From JAJVIP01 sp964405835 (lineage in GTDB: Bacteria > Elusimicrobiota > Elusimicrobia > F11), in the NCBI GenBank assembly GCA_964405835.1, contig CAYOPN010000025.1, forward strand, positions 1-35,686: DNA of 35,686 nt, written 5' to 3'. The position numbers and the translations under genes were made by a program. The notes beneath the pieces were generated by a model. The model was not told where the DNA came from and ran no database searches. It saw only the letters and a program-made list of their open reading frames with translations. This document shows, one piece after another, positions 8,641 through 16,262 of this stretch; positions within the stretch are counted from its first letter, which is position 1, and each line of letters starts with the position of its first letter.

Positions 8641-9616
8641 CAAATCTCCGCTGGTGCTCCCGCTGTTGCCGACCTGCGCGGCCGGAAGTTTGCCCAAGCA
8701 GGCCGAATTGACCGAATTGCGTTACCGGGTCTCCAAAGGCATTCATCAGAACTCCGAACTTGAACGCAAAGAGAAATTGTCCACCGAAGTCTGGATCCGC
8801 CAGCAGGAAAAAATTGGGCTCGACGTGCTCGTGGACGGCGAGATGGACCGCGGCGATATGGTGCATTACTTTTCGCAACGCATCGAAGGGTTTGAAGAAG
8901 GCGGCACCGTGCGCTGCTACGGAAACCGTTATTACCGCCGGCCGGTGATCAAACGCAAAATAGAATGGAAAGGGCCGTTGATTTCCGAATCCTGGAAATA
9001 CGCGCAACGCCTGACACACAAACCGGTGAAGGCCGTGTTGACCGGTCCCTTTTCGCTGATGGAGTGGTCGTTCAACGAATATTACGAGTCGCGCGAGAAA
9101 CTCGTGCGTGATTTGACGGCCGTTCTCCGCAAAGAACTGACGTCGTTGATTGAGGCCGGCGCGCGCGTCGTGCAGTTCGACGAATTGGCCTGGCCGTCCA
9201 ATTCCTCCGACCTGGCCATCGCCAGAGAATCCCTCGAAGAACTCACGCGCAACATCAAGGCCTATTTCATTCTCCGCTATGGATTCGGCGACCTGGCTTC
9301 CGTTTGGCCGGCGATGCGGAAAATGCCGGTCGACAATTTCCATTTGGAAATGCGGAATTCCGGGTTCGCCGGGCTTCCGCTATTAAAAAAGTACCCGACC
9401 ACCAAAGACATCACCATCGGCGTGGTCGACTCGCACAGCCGCACCATCGAGACGCCGCGCCAACTGTCCGGGTTCGTGAAAAAAGCACTGAAAGTGGTCC
9501 CGATGAAACAACTCTGGCTCTCCACCGACGCGGGCCTCAAGACCCGGACCATCGATGAAGCCATCGGCAAATTGAAGTCGTTGTCCCAAACCGCCGCAAA
9601 ACACCGTCCACGCTAA
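8633..9616 (+). CDS. MetE C-terminal-domain homologue with lost zinc ligands, subunit 2
   Basis: A 327-residue protein that can be aligned by eye over its length with the catalytic half of E. coli MetE: AGSLPKQAEL for IGSFPQTTE, LDVLVDGEMDRGDMVHYF for LDVLVHGEAERNDMVEYF, LTGPFSLMEWSF for the TGP motif, VVQFDELA for IIQIDEPA, and TDAGLKTR for PDCGLKTR. The zinc ligands are largely gone. The HTHMCYCEF region reads YFILRYGFGD, and the final Cys is Ala (near residue 300). Only the Glu (FHLEMR) remains. It probably partners the preceding gene product, itself a homologue. It could be a methyltransferase using another metal site, or a binding protein. The function is not assigned. Confidence 0.78.
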   Translation: MVNKSPLVLPLLPTCAAGSLPKQAELTELRYRVSKGIHQNSELERKEKLSTEVWIRQQEKIGLDVLVDGEMDRGDMVHYFSQRIEGFEEGGTVRCYGNRYYRRPVIKRKIEWKGPLISESWKYAQRLTHKPVKAVLTGPFSLMEWSFNEYYESREKLVRDLTAVLRKELTSLIEAGARVVQFDELAWPSNSSDLAIARESLEELTRNIKAYFILRYGFGDLASVWPAMRKMPVDNFHLEMRNSGFAGLPLLKKYPTTKDITIGVVDSHSRTIETPRQLSGFVKKALKVVPMKQLWLSTDAGLKTRTIDEAIGKLKSLSQTAAKHRPR

Positions 9617-9628
9617 CCCAATAACCCC

Positions 9629-11449
9629 ATGATCACACTCCGCAACATCAGCAAATCCTTCGGCGCACAGACACTGCTAGAAAATATCTCGCTCCAGATA
9701 AATTCCGGTGACCGGTTTGCATTGGTCGGCCCCAATGGCGCCGGCAAATCCACGCTTTTTAAGATGATCATGGGCGCCGAGCCACCGGACAGCGGTGAAG
9801 TGGCGCTACGCAGCGGCGTCCGCTTTGGTTACCTGCCGCAGGAAACGCCACATCTATCGGGCAAATCGGTGGTGGAAGAGACCCTTGGCGAAGACACGAC
9901 CGACAACCGCCGCGTGGCGCAGGCGAAGAAAATTTTAATGGGACTTGGGTTCAAGGTCACCGATTTCGAACGGCCCGTTTCGGAGCTCTCGGGTGGATGG
10001 CAGATGCGCATCATGATCGCGCGGCTTTTGGTCGACGAACCCGACCTGCTCATGCTCGACGAACCCACAAACCATTTGGACCTGGAATCTTTGCTCTGGT
10101 TCCAAAACCATCTGCAGGCCTATCGCGGCGCCATCTTCCTTATTTCGCATGACCGGGAATTCATCAACGGCATCACGAACCGGATTGTGGAGTTGCGCAA
10201 TCCGAACATTCACCTTTACAACGGCACGTTCGAAGACTATCTCGCACAAAAGAAAAAGGAAGAGGAGGATCTCTTAAGCGCTTACAAACGCCAACAGAAA
10301 GAAATCGAAGACCTCGAAATATTCATCAGCCGCTTTCGTGCCAAGGCGTCCTTGGCCGCCAGTGTGCAGAGCAAAATCAAATATTTGGAGCGCATGGAAA
10401 AGATTGAGATCCCCCCCGAGGCCAAGACCGTCGGGTTCTCGTTCCCACAACCGAAACGCAGCGGCCAAAACGTGATGCAATTAAAGGACTTGCGGCAATC
10501 TTACGACGGCAAACACTTCGTATACGACGGCCTCGACCTGACGCTCGAGCGCGGACAGAAAATTGCGTTCGTGGGCCCCAACGGCGCCGGCAAGTCCACG
10601 CTCTTAAAACTTTTGGCCGGCCAAATACCCTTCCAGTCCGGTGAACGCAAACTGGGCTTCGATGTTGAGGTCGGCTACTTCTCCCAGCACCGCGCTGAAA
10701 TGTTTAAAGAAGGACGCACTGTATTCCAAGAAGCCTGTGACACACGGCGGGCCCATTCGGAAACAACGATCCGCACGATCCTCGGCAGCTTTCTGTTCCA
10801 TGGCGATATGGCCTTCAAAAAAGTGGAGGTCTTGAGCGGCGGAGAAAAGAGCCGGCTCGGTCTCGCCAAACTGCTGCTCGATCCGCCGAACATGCTGCTC
10901 ATGGATGAACCGACCACCCACTTGGACATCGCCAGCGTGGAACGCCTGATCGAGGCGCTAAAGGCCTTTGAAGGCACTCTTTGCATCATCAGCCATGACG
11001 TGTATTTCCTGCGCCAGTTGGCCGACAATGTGCTGCACATCAACCGCGGAGAAGTGACGCTTTACCCCGGCGGATACGATTATTTCTTGCACAAAAAATC
11101 GTTGGAGGAAGGCGAAGAAGCGGAGCTTTTTCGAAGCGAAGAACGGATCGAAAAAGCGCATCATTCAGCGCCGCCCAAAGAAGAAACTGAAAAAAAACCT
11201 TCAAGCGGTGGCGGGTCTGGCCGGAAAACCAAAGAACAAAAGCGTTTGGAAGCCGAAGCCCGCAACGCGAAATATCGGGCCGCAAAAGAAGGCGCGAACT
11301 TATCTCCAACCGAGCAGTTAAGGAAGGAAGAGCAAGAAATCATGGAGGCCATGGCCAACCCCGAGACCCATCAAGACCAAGCCAAAATCGCTGATTTAAC
11401 ACGGCGGTTGGGCGAAGTCCAAAAAAAGCTAAAAATCGATCATCAATGA
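9629..11449 (+). CDS. ABC-F family ATPase (translation factor type)
   Basis: A 606-residue soluble protein with two ABC domains and no membrane segments. The first has GPNGAGKSTL, LSGGWQMR and LMLDEPTNHLD; the second has GPNGAGKSTL, LSGGEKSR and LLMDEPTTHLD. Between them lies the charged linker (about residues 205-260) of ABC-F proteins. A lysine/glutamate-rich, probably coiled-coil, C-terminal tail (about 520-606) follows, as in Uup and YheS types. Such proteins act on the ribosome, relieving stalls or drug effects. It sits 12 bases after the MetE-like pair and overlaps dsbD by four bases (ATGA), so it belongs to the same transcription unit. Subfamily is not resolved. Confidence 0.92.
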   Translation: MITLRNISKSFGAQTLLENISLQINSGDRFALVGPNGAGKSTLFKMIMGAEPPDSGEVALRSGVRFGYLPQETPHLSGKSVVEETLGEDTTDNRRVAQAKKILMGLGFKVTDFERPVSELSGGWQMRIMIARLLVDEPDLLMLDEPTNHLDLESLLWFQNHLQAYRGAIFLISHDREFINGITNRIVELRNPNIHLYNGTFEDYLAQKKKEEEDLLSAYKRQQKEIEDLEIFISRFRAKASLAASVQSKIKYLERMEKIEIPPEAKTVGFSFPQPKRSGQNVMQLKDLRQSYDGKHFVYDGLDLTLERGQKIAFVGPNGAGKSTLLKLLAGQIPFQSGERKLGFDVEVGYFSQHRAEMFKEGRTVFQEACDTRRAHSETTIRTILGSFLFHGDMAFKKVEVLSGGEKSRLGLAKLLLDPPNMLLMDEPTTHLDIASVERLIEALKAFEGTLCIISHDVYFLRQLADNVLHINRGEVTLYPGGYDYFLHKKSLEEGEEAELFRSEERIEKAHHSAPPKEETEKKPSSGGGSGRKTKEQKRLEAEARNAKYRAAKEGANLSPTEQLRKEEQEIMEAMANPETHQDQAKIADLTRRLGEVQKKLKIDHQ

Positions 11450-13419
11450 AAAAAATAATTGATCATCCCGGCGAAAGCCGGGAGCCAAAGAACTGGATCC
11501 CGGCTTTCGCCGGGATGACGTTCCTAATATTTTTTTCCGTGTTTCCCGTCCACGCCCTTAAAAAGGGTGGGCATGTCAAAGCCTCTCTCGTCTCCGAAGT
11601 GAAATCCATCCAGCCCGGCACACCGTTCTGGGTGGCGCTCCGCCTTGAAATGCAGCCGCACTGGCACACCTATTGGCAAAACCCGGGTGATTCCGGCGAG
11701 CCCACGTCCCTTACCTGGCAGCTTCCCGAAGGATTCAAAGCGGGCGACATCATGTGGCCGCGGCCCAGCGTTATCTCCATACCTCCTGTGCTCAGTTACG
11801 GCTACGAGAACGAAGTGCTATTGCTTGTGCGCATTCAACCGCCTGCCGTTATCAAACAAACCGCGCCAATTACTTTGAAGGCGACCGCCGATTGGCTCGA
11901 GTGCGAAGTGGTCTGTATCCCCGGCACCGCCGATGTTTCGCTGACGCTTCCGCTGAAAATAACCCCGCCCGAACCCGACAACGCGTGGCTCGAGAAATTC
12001 AGCATGGCGCGTTTCGAATGGCCGGTGGAAAGCGCTGATTGGTCCGTCACCGCTTTTAATACTCCCGAAGGGTTCCGCTTATCGGTTGCCCGCCCCGAAG
12101 GATCCACTGAAAAATTGTCCGAGCTTTATTTCTTTGCCGCCGATCCCAATGCCATCAGCTACGCCCCACCACAGAAATTCTCCTCCACCAACAAAGGCGC
12201 GACCCTAGACCTCGTGAAATCAGAAGCATCCACATCCCCCGTGACCCATCTGCGCGGCATTTTGGTGAATGCGAACGGCTGGCGTGGACCAAACTCGGAA
12301 CGATCGTTGCTCATTAACGCGCCCATCAGCGGCAATGCGCCGGCCCAAGGCGGCATGACGTTATGGTTGGCCCTTATTTTTTCGTTTATCGGCGGGATCA
12401 TTTTGAACTTGATGCCCTGCGTCCTACCGGTCCTCTCCATAAAAATACTGGGGTTCATTAAACAGGCCCAAGAAGACCGCGCGACGGTGCTGCGTCATGG
12501 GTTTGTGTTCACGGCCGGCGTGGTAGCTTCTTTCTGGGTTTTGGCCGGCGTGTTGATATTCCTGCGCGCTGGCGGGCAACAACTGGGCTGGGGGTTTCAA
12601 TTGCAGTCCCCCATTTTTGTCGGTGCTCTGGCCGCGCTTTTCTTCGTAATGGGACTCAGTCTCATCGGCTTGTTTGAGATTGGGACGTCGCTTATCCAAC
12701 TGGCCGATACGACCCAACAGAAAAGCGGCTATACCAAGTCTTTCTTAAGCGGCGTGCTCGCAACCGTGGTGGCCACTCCTTGCACAGCGCCTTTCATGGG
12801 GCCCGCGCTCGGCGTCGCGCTAACGCTCCCCGCTTTCCAATCGATATTGATATTCACCTCGCTCGGACTCGGCATGTCGTCGCCCTATCTGATTTTGTCG
12901 GCCAATCCCGGTTTCCTGCGCTTCGTCCCCAAACCCGGCCCCTGGATGGACAAGTTCAAGAAAATCATGGGCTTGCTTTTCCTGGCCACCACCGTTTGGC
13001 TGGTTTGGGTATTAAACACGCAAATCGGCTTTCTTGGACCAAAGTCCGTCGCGACCGGAAAAGATGCGCACGGAATTGACTGGGAACCGTATTCCAAAGA
13101 GCGTGTTGAGGAGCTGCGGGAGAGCGGGCGGGCCGTATTTGTTGATTTCACCGCGGCCTGGTGTTTGACCTGTCAGGTCAATGAACGTGTGGCGCTCAGC
13201 TCGGAGAAAGTGGTGGAGATGATCAAACAGAAAAACATCGCAACGCTGAAAGCGGACTGGACCTCGCACGATGAGAAAATAACGCAGGCTTTGGCATCCT
13301 TCGGCCGCAGCGGCGTTCCCTTTTACATTCTGTATCCCGCCGACCCGAACGCGGCACCGGTCACATTGCCGGAGATCCTCACGCCGCAAATCGTTTTGGA
13401 CGGACTTTCGAAAGTATAA
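11446..13419 (+). CDS. dsbD: Thiol:disulfide interchange protein DsbD/ScsB-like, signal peptide interrupted by a repeat
   Basis: A 657-residue transmembrane reductant carrier moving electrons from cytoplasmic thioredoxin to the periplasm. The periplasmic N-terminal domain carries C153 and C157 (CEVVC). The central membrane domain (about residues 300-520) carries the two conserved cysteines in LMPCVLPVLS (C325) and ATPCTAPFMG (C446). The C-terminal thioredoxin-like domain has AAWCLTCQ (C573, C576) and the cis-proline segment GVPFY. Residues 7-25 are encoded by a 57-bp palindromic repeat, splitting the signal peptide between its lysines (MKK) and hydrophobic core (FLIFFSVFPVHA). A second in-frame ATG lies at the repeat's end (11515). 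The first ATG is preferred because it overlaps the ABC-F stop. The downstream thioredoxin-fold gene may encode a partner. Confidence 0.92.
   Translation: MKKIIDHPGESREPKNWIPAFAGMTFLIFFSVFPVHALKKGGHVKASLVSEVKSIQPGTPFWVALRLEMQPHWHTYWQNPGDSGEPTSLTWQLPEGFKAGDIMWPRPSVISIPPVLSYGYENEVLLLVRIQPPAVIKQTAPITLKATADWLECEVVCIPGTADVSLTLPLKITPPEPDNAWLEKFSMARFEWPVESADWSVTAFNTPEGFRLSVARPEGSTEKLSELYFFAADPNAISYAPPQKFSSTNKGATLDLVKSEASTSPVTHLRGILVNANGWRGPNSERSLLINAPISGNAPAQGGMTLWLALIFSFIGGIILNLMPCVLPVLSIKILGFIKQAQEDRATVLRHGFVFTAGVVASFWVLAGVLIFLRAGGQQLGWGFQLQSPIFVGALAALFFVMGLSLIGLFEIGTSLIQLADTTQQKSGYTKSFLSGVLATVVATPCTAPFMGPALGVALTLPAFQSILIFTSLGLGMSSPYLILSANPGFLRFVPKPGPWMDKFKKIMGLLFLATTVWLVWVLNTQIGFLGPKSVATGKDAHGIDWEPYSKERVEELRESGRAVFVDFTAAWCLTCQVNERVALSSEKVVEMIKQKNIATLKADWTSHDEKITQALASFGRSGVPFYILYPADPNAAPVTLPEILTPQIVLDGLSKV
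11464..11520. repeat. Family B palindromic repeat inside dsbD signal peptide
   Basis: A 57-bp element (19 codons exactly) whose two ends are perfect 20-bp inverted copies, each itself a hairpin (CCCGGC-GAAA-GCCGGG and CCCGGC-TTTC-GCCGGG). It is the CATCCCGGCGAAAGCCGGGA type that recurs at 27131-27218. It is read in frame as residues 7-25 of the DsbD-like protein. Confidence 0.93.
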
Positions 13420-13423
13420 ACAA

Positions 13424-13443
13424 GGACCATGGACGAATGGTCC
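13424..13443 (+). other. Intercistronic hairpin between dsbD and the thioredoxin-fold gene
   Basis: A 7-bp stem, GGACCAT/ATGGTCC, with loop GGACGA begins four bases after the dsbD stop. No T-tract follows, so it does not look like an intrinsic terminator. It may mark an mRNA processing or stability site between the two cistrons. Confidence 0.4.
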
Positions 13444-13479
13444 CATCAATAATTTAAATCGTAGAAATGGGAGATACAT

Positions 13480-14094
13480 ATGAAACTAAATAAAATCATA
13501 GTGACAATGGCGCTTTGCGCCGCCGTGATGGCCCCGGTCAGGGCCGAAGGTCCCGCCATTGGCGCCAAAGCGCCTGACTTCTCGCTCGTTGATACGAACG
13601 GCAAGACCCATGCGCTTTCCGACTACAAGGGCAAGACCGTCGTGCTGGAATGGGTGAACTTCGGCTGCCCGTTCGTGGTGAAACATTACGACAGCAAGAA
13701 CATGCAGTCGCTCCAAAAGAAATACACGGACAAGGGCGTGGTTTGGCTGTCCATTTCCTCTTCCGCCAAAGGAAAAGAAGGAAACATGTCCCCCGCAGAA
13801 TGGAACAAGGAAATTACAGCCCAGAAAGCCTCCTCCACCGCTTACCTCCTCGATGAAAACGGCAAAGTCGGCAAGGCCTACGAAGCAAAGACCACGCCGC
13901 ACATGTTCATCATCAATGCGGAAGGCAACTTGGTCTACAAAGGCGCCATCGACGACAAGCGCAGCACGAAGGCTTCCGACATCAAGTCCTCGAAGAACTA
14001 CGTGAGCGCAGCTCTCGATGAAGTGCTCGCGAACAAGAAGGTCACGACCGCTGCCACCGAGCCCTACGGCTGTTCGGTCAAATACGCCAACTAA
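13480..14094 (+). CDS. Exported thioredoxin-fold/redoxin protein
   Basis: A 204-residue peroxiredoxin/thioredoxin-like protein. It has an N-terminal signal peptide (MKLNKIIVTMALCAAVMAPV then RAEG), so it should act in the periplasm. The fold shows GAKAPDFSLVDTNGKTHALSDYKGK, then the single active-region cysteine C63 in NFGCPFVVKHY, and TTPHMFIINAEGNLVYKG. A second cysteine, C198, lies in the C-terminal PYGCSVKY, a conserved ending of this subfamily, and may be the partner of C63. It is preceded by GGGAG seven bases before the ATG and follows dsbD by 60 bp, so DsbD is a plausible reductant. The gene is closed by a strong terminator. Substrate is unknown. Confidence 0.85.
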   Translation: MKLNKIIVTMALCAAVMAPVRAEGPAIGAKAPDFSLVDTNGKTHALSDYKGKTVVLEWVNFGCPFVVKHYDSKNMQSLQKKYTDKGVVWLSISSSAKGKEGNMSPAEWNKEITAQKASSTAYLLDENGKVGKAYEAKTTPHMFIINAEGNLVYKGAIDDKRSTKASDIKSSKNYVSAALDEVLANKKVTTAATEPYGCSVKYAN

Positions 14095-14113
14095 CCCCTC
14101 CTGAAAAACAAAA

Positions 14114-14150
14114 GGCCCTCCCGCGGATCAACCGCGGGAGGGCCTTTTTT
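14114..14150 (+). terminator. Strong intrinsic terminator, probably bidirectional
   Basis: A perfect 13-bp GC-rich stem, GGCCCTCCCGCGG/CCGCGGGAGGGCC, with a 5-base loop is followed by TTTTTT. On the other strand the stem is followed by TTTTGTTTTT. It can therefore end both the dsbD transcript (plus) and the peroxiredoxin transcript (minus), which converge here. Confidence 0.95.
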
Positions 14151-14171
14151 CTTCTAACTCTTACTTAGTTC

Positions 14172-14201
14172 TTAGCAACCGCAAGGACTCTTTGGACCCA
14201 T
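14172..14201 (-). CDS. Possible nine-residue peptide MGPKSPCGC
   Basis: On the minus strand, 40 bp after the peroxiredoxin stop, a very strong Shine-Dalgarno sequence (TTAGGAGGTGG) stands about six bases before ATG GGT CCA AAG AGT CCT TGC GGT TGC TAA. The product would be MGPKSPCGC, ending Cys-Gly-Cys. The stop lies 21 bases before the bidirectional terminator, so the frame would be the last cistron of the cyclophilin-peroxiredoxin transcript. I do not recognise the peptide. The case rests on the ribosome binding site and placement; no homology is claimed. Confidence 0.4.
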   Translation of the reverse strand: MGPKSPCGC

Positions 14202-14241
14202 GATAGCCACCTCCTAAGAAATTTTTAGACCCAATCTACTC

Positions 14242-14823
14242 TTACTTTACGCCTGCGAAGTACTCTTTCGCGCCAACCGGGTCGGCTTTCATCGTTTTTG
14301 CGCCGGGGGTCCAGCTGGAAGGGCACACTTCGCCGGTCTTCTCGACCTGTTGGAACGCCGCGAGCACGCGCAAAGTTTCGTCCGGATTGCGGCCAACACC
14401 GAGGTCGTGGACCACTTCGTAGGCAATCTGGCCTTTCGGGTTGATGATGAACAAGCCGCGCAATGCGACCCCGCCGTCCGCCAAAACACCGTAATTTGTG
14501 GCGATTTCCTTATTTAAGTCAGAGAGGAGCGGGTAATTGATGGCACCAAGGCCGCCTTCTTTCCGGGGGGTGTTGATCCAAGCGAGATGCGTGTATTGGC
14601 TATCGACCGAACAACCGATGACTTCGGCGTTCAGCTTTTTGAATTCTTCGATTTTGTTCGAGAAATCAATGATTTCGGTGGGACAGACAAAGGTGAAATC
14701 GAGCGGATAAAAGAAAAGAATGACCCACTTCCCTTTGTATTGAGATAGAGAAAGGTCGCGGAACTCATGCCCGACAACCGCTTTCCCCTTGAATTCTGGC
14801 GCTGCTTTTTGAACGAGACTCAT
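14242..14823 (-). CDS. ahpC: 2-Cys peroxiredoxin (AhpC/Prx1 type)
   Basis: A 193-residue cytoplasmic peroxidase that reduces hydrogen and organic peroxides. The peroxidatic cysteine is C47 in the classical DFTFVCPTEI motif and the resolving cysteine is C167 in GEVCPSSW. The length and the GGLGAINYPLLSD segment fit typical 2-Cys (AhpC/Prx1) enzymes. An extra cysteine is C71. A good AAGGAGT stands about nine bases before the ATG. It lies 39 bp downstream of the cyclophilin gene on the same strand, so they are probably co-transcribed. No ahpF is nearby, so thioredoxin is the likely reductant. Confidence 0.95.
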   Translation of the reverse strand: MSLVQKAAPEFKGKAVVGHEFRDLSLSQYKGKWVILFFYPLDFTFVCPTEIIDFSNKIEEFKKLNAEVIGCSVDSQYTHLAWINTPRKEGGLGAINYPLLSDLNKEIATNYGVLADGGVALRGLFIINPKGQIAYEVVHDLGVGRNPDETLRVLAAFQQVEKTGEVCPSSWTPGAKTMKADPVGAKEYFAGVK

Positions 14824-14862
14824 ATTACTGTACTCCTTAATTTGTGATTTTTCCGAAATTGT

Positions 14863-15489
14863 TTACTTCGGGGCCTTTTCACCTATTGTGACACGCTTGA
14901 TCACAACAGGGGTCAGCGGACGATCGTTCCCATCCTTGGCGACATGGCTGATTTTTTCGACCACGTCATAGCCTTGGATTACCTCGCCGAAAATCGTGTG
15001 GCGATTGTCCAACCAGGGTGTCTTGGCGGTGGTAATAAAGAACTGGCTGCCGTTGGTATTGGGGCCGGCGTTCGCCATGGCCAGGATGCCGACTTTGTTG
15101 AAAGTACGGCCCGAATTGAATTCATCCGCGAACTGATAGCCGGGGCCGCCCGTACCATTTCCAAGGGGATCGCCGCCTTGAATCATGAAGTCTGGGATGA
15201 CGCGGTGAAAAACGAGGCCGTCATAAAGTGGGCGTTTGGTTTTTTGGCCGGTTTTGGGATCGACGAATTCCTTGGTTCCCGTGGCCAAACCGACGAAATT
15301 TTCGACGGTCTTGGGGGCGTCTTGAGGAAAAAGCTGGATGGTGAAATTACCGAGGCTGGTTTCAAACGAGGCGTACATGGGCTTCTCTTTTGGCATGGTC
15401 AGGGTCTCCTTTTTGGGTTCGGCGAAAGACGAAAAGGGAACCGAGCTTGCCACAACAACGCTTAGCAACAATCTTTTTAAAGATTTCAT
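14863..15489 (-). CDS. Exported cyclophilin-type peptidyl-prolyl cis-trans isomerase
   Basis: A 208-residue protein from the ATG at 15489 (an in-frame GTG two codons earlier fits the ribosome binding site less well). A signal peptide (KSLKRLLLSVVVASS ... FSSFA) is followed by a complete cyclophilin domain: VFHRVIPDFMIQGGDPLGNG, FADEF, LAMANAGPNTNGSQFFIT and LDNRHTIFGEV. These include the catalytic Arg and the Phe, Gln and His of the substrate pocket. It would catalyse proline isomerisation of proteins in the periplasm. It is the first gene of the cyclophilin-peroxiredoxin unit. Confidence 0.93.
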   Translation of the reverse strand: MKSLKRLLLSVVVASSVPFSSFAEPKKETLTMPKEKPMYASFETSLGNFTIQLFPQDAPKTVENFVGLATGTKEFVDPKTGQKTKRPLYDGLVFHRVIPDFMIQGGDPLGNGTGGPGYQFADEFNSGRTFNKVGILAMANAGPNTNGSQFFITTAKTPWLDNRHTIFGEVIQGYDVVEKISHVAKDGNDRPLTPVVIKRVTIGEKAPK

Positions 15490-15575
15490 GGTCACTTCCT
15501 TTCTCCTCTTTGGTAGGTTTTACGACGAATGCATCAAAAAACGAAATGCGGGCGAAGTTTATCAATTTCCCGAGC

Positions 15576-15581
15576 TATACT
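15576..15581 (+). promoter_or_regulatory. Candidate -10 box (TATACT) for a leaderless transcript
   Basis: TATACT ends 7 bases before the ATG at 15589, which would place transcription start at or next to the initiation codon. No convincing -35 hexamer is visible and no ribosome binding site precedes the ATG. This is suggestive only. Confidence 0.3.
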
Positions 15582-15588
15582 ATCACCC

Positions 15589-15927
15589 ATGAACAACATG
15601 AACGAACCCAACGATGAATCCTTAATGTCTCAAGCCCAACGCGTGGTCCGCGACGGCGTGGACTATGCGGCGAGCGCCCTCCGACTTCTCCAGGCCCAAG
15701 CGACCTCCCTGGCCCTCTCCAGCGTAGCCTTCCTATTAATGGTGTTTTTCGGCGTGCTCGCGGCCATCACTTCCTTTGTGTTGCTGAGCATTGCTCTGGG
15801 GATGTGGCTCACGCAGGTGACGGGGCACGCGGGATGGGCGCTACTTATTATGGGCGGCGTGTACGTGGTTTTGGCGTTGGCGACCGGCGGCGTGGCGGTC
15901 CGGTGGCTGAGGAGGCTCAATTCATGA
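15589..15927 (+). CDS. YqjE/DUF1469-like small membrane protein
   Basis: A 112-residue protein with an amphipathic N-terminal third (residues about 8-40) and two transmembrane segments (about 42-70 and 78-104), ending in basic residues (RWLRRLNS). This is the usual layout of the YqjE/'phage holin family' DUF1469 proteins. I start it at the ATG at 15589, not at an upstream in-frame ATG. No Shine-Dalgarno sequence is visible, and a TATACT box at 15576-15581 lies just 7 bases upstream, which would suit a leaderless message. It overlaps the next small gene (ATGA), forming a YqjE-YqjD-like pair. Function of the family is poorly defined (envelope stress, ribosome or membrane association). Confidence 0.72.
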   Translation: MNNMNEPNDESLMSQAQRVVRDGVDYAASALRLLQAQATSLALSSVAFLLMVFFGVLAAITSFVLLSIALGMWLTQVTGHAGWALLIMGGVYVVLALATGGVAVRWLRRLNS

Positions 15928-16262
15928 TTTTCCCGGACGTCCGAATTTCCGAACTTAAGGCCGACCTCGAACTAAAGCGGCGGGAGTTTGATCAGAGCGC
16001 CAGCGGACTTAAGTCCTCGTTTGCGGAATACGCCCAGCCAATAAATTTCTTCAAGAAAAACCCGTGGGCGGTCTTGGGCAGCATCACATCGGCGATGGTC
16101 GCGTTCAAAGCGGCCACGGGTCTCATAAAACGGCGCGGCTGGATCGGTAAGTTGGTTTCGTTTGTTGGAGTGATGCTCGCGAAGAACGTGTTGCCACTTG
16201 CAACACAGAGTATTTTGGCCGGCTTGAACGCCGTCTACAACAAGAAGAAACGCCGCTCTTAA
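15924..16262 (+). CDS. Small basic membrane-associated protein (YqjD-like partner)
   Basis: A 112-residue protein starting at the ATG at 15924, with GAGGAGG about eight bases upstream; the longer upstream frame is rejected. The N-terminal half is charged and helical (ISELKADLELKRREFDQSA). The centre has NPWAVLGSITSAMVAFKAAT, and a second hydrophobic stretch lies near residues 72-100. The C-terminus is strongly basic (NKKKRRS). It overlaps the DUF1469-like gene by four bases, so the two products probably act together at the inner membrane. I do not recognise it more closely than that. Confidence 0.65.
   Translation: MIFPDVRISELKADLELKRREFDQSASGLKSSFAEYAQPINFFKKNPWAVLGSITSAMVAFKAATGLIKRRGWIGKLVSFVGVMLAKNVLPLATQSILAGLNAVYNKKKRRS

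Noticed and set aside
13424..13443. Hairpin after dsbD as a terminator
   Set aside because: There is no T-tract and a well-placed gene follows; kept only as an intercistronic hairpin.
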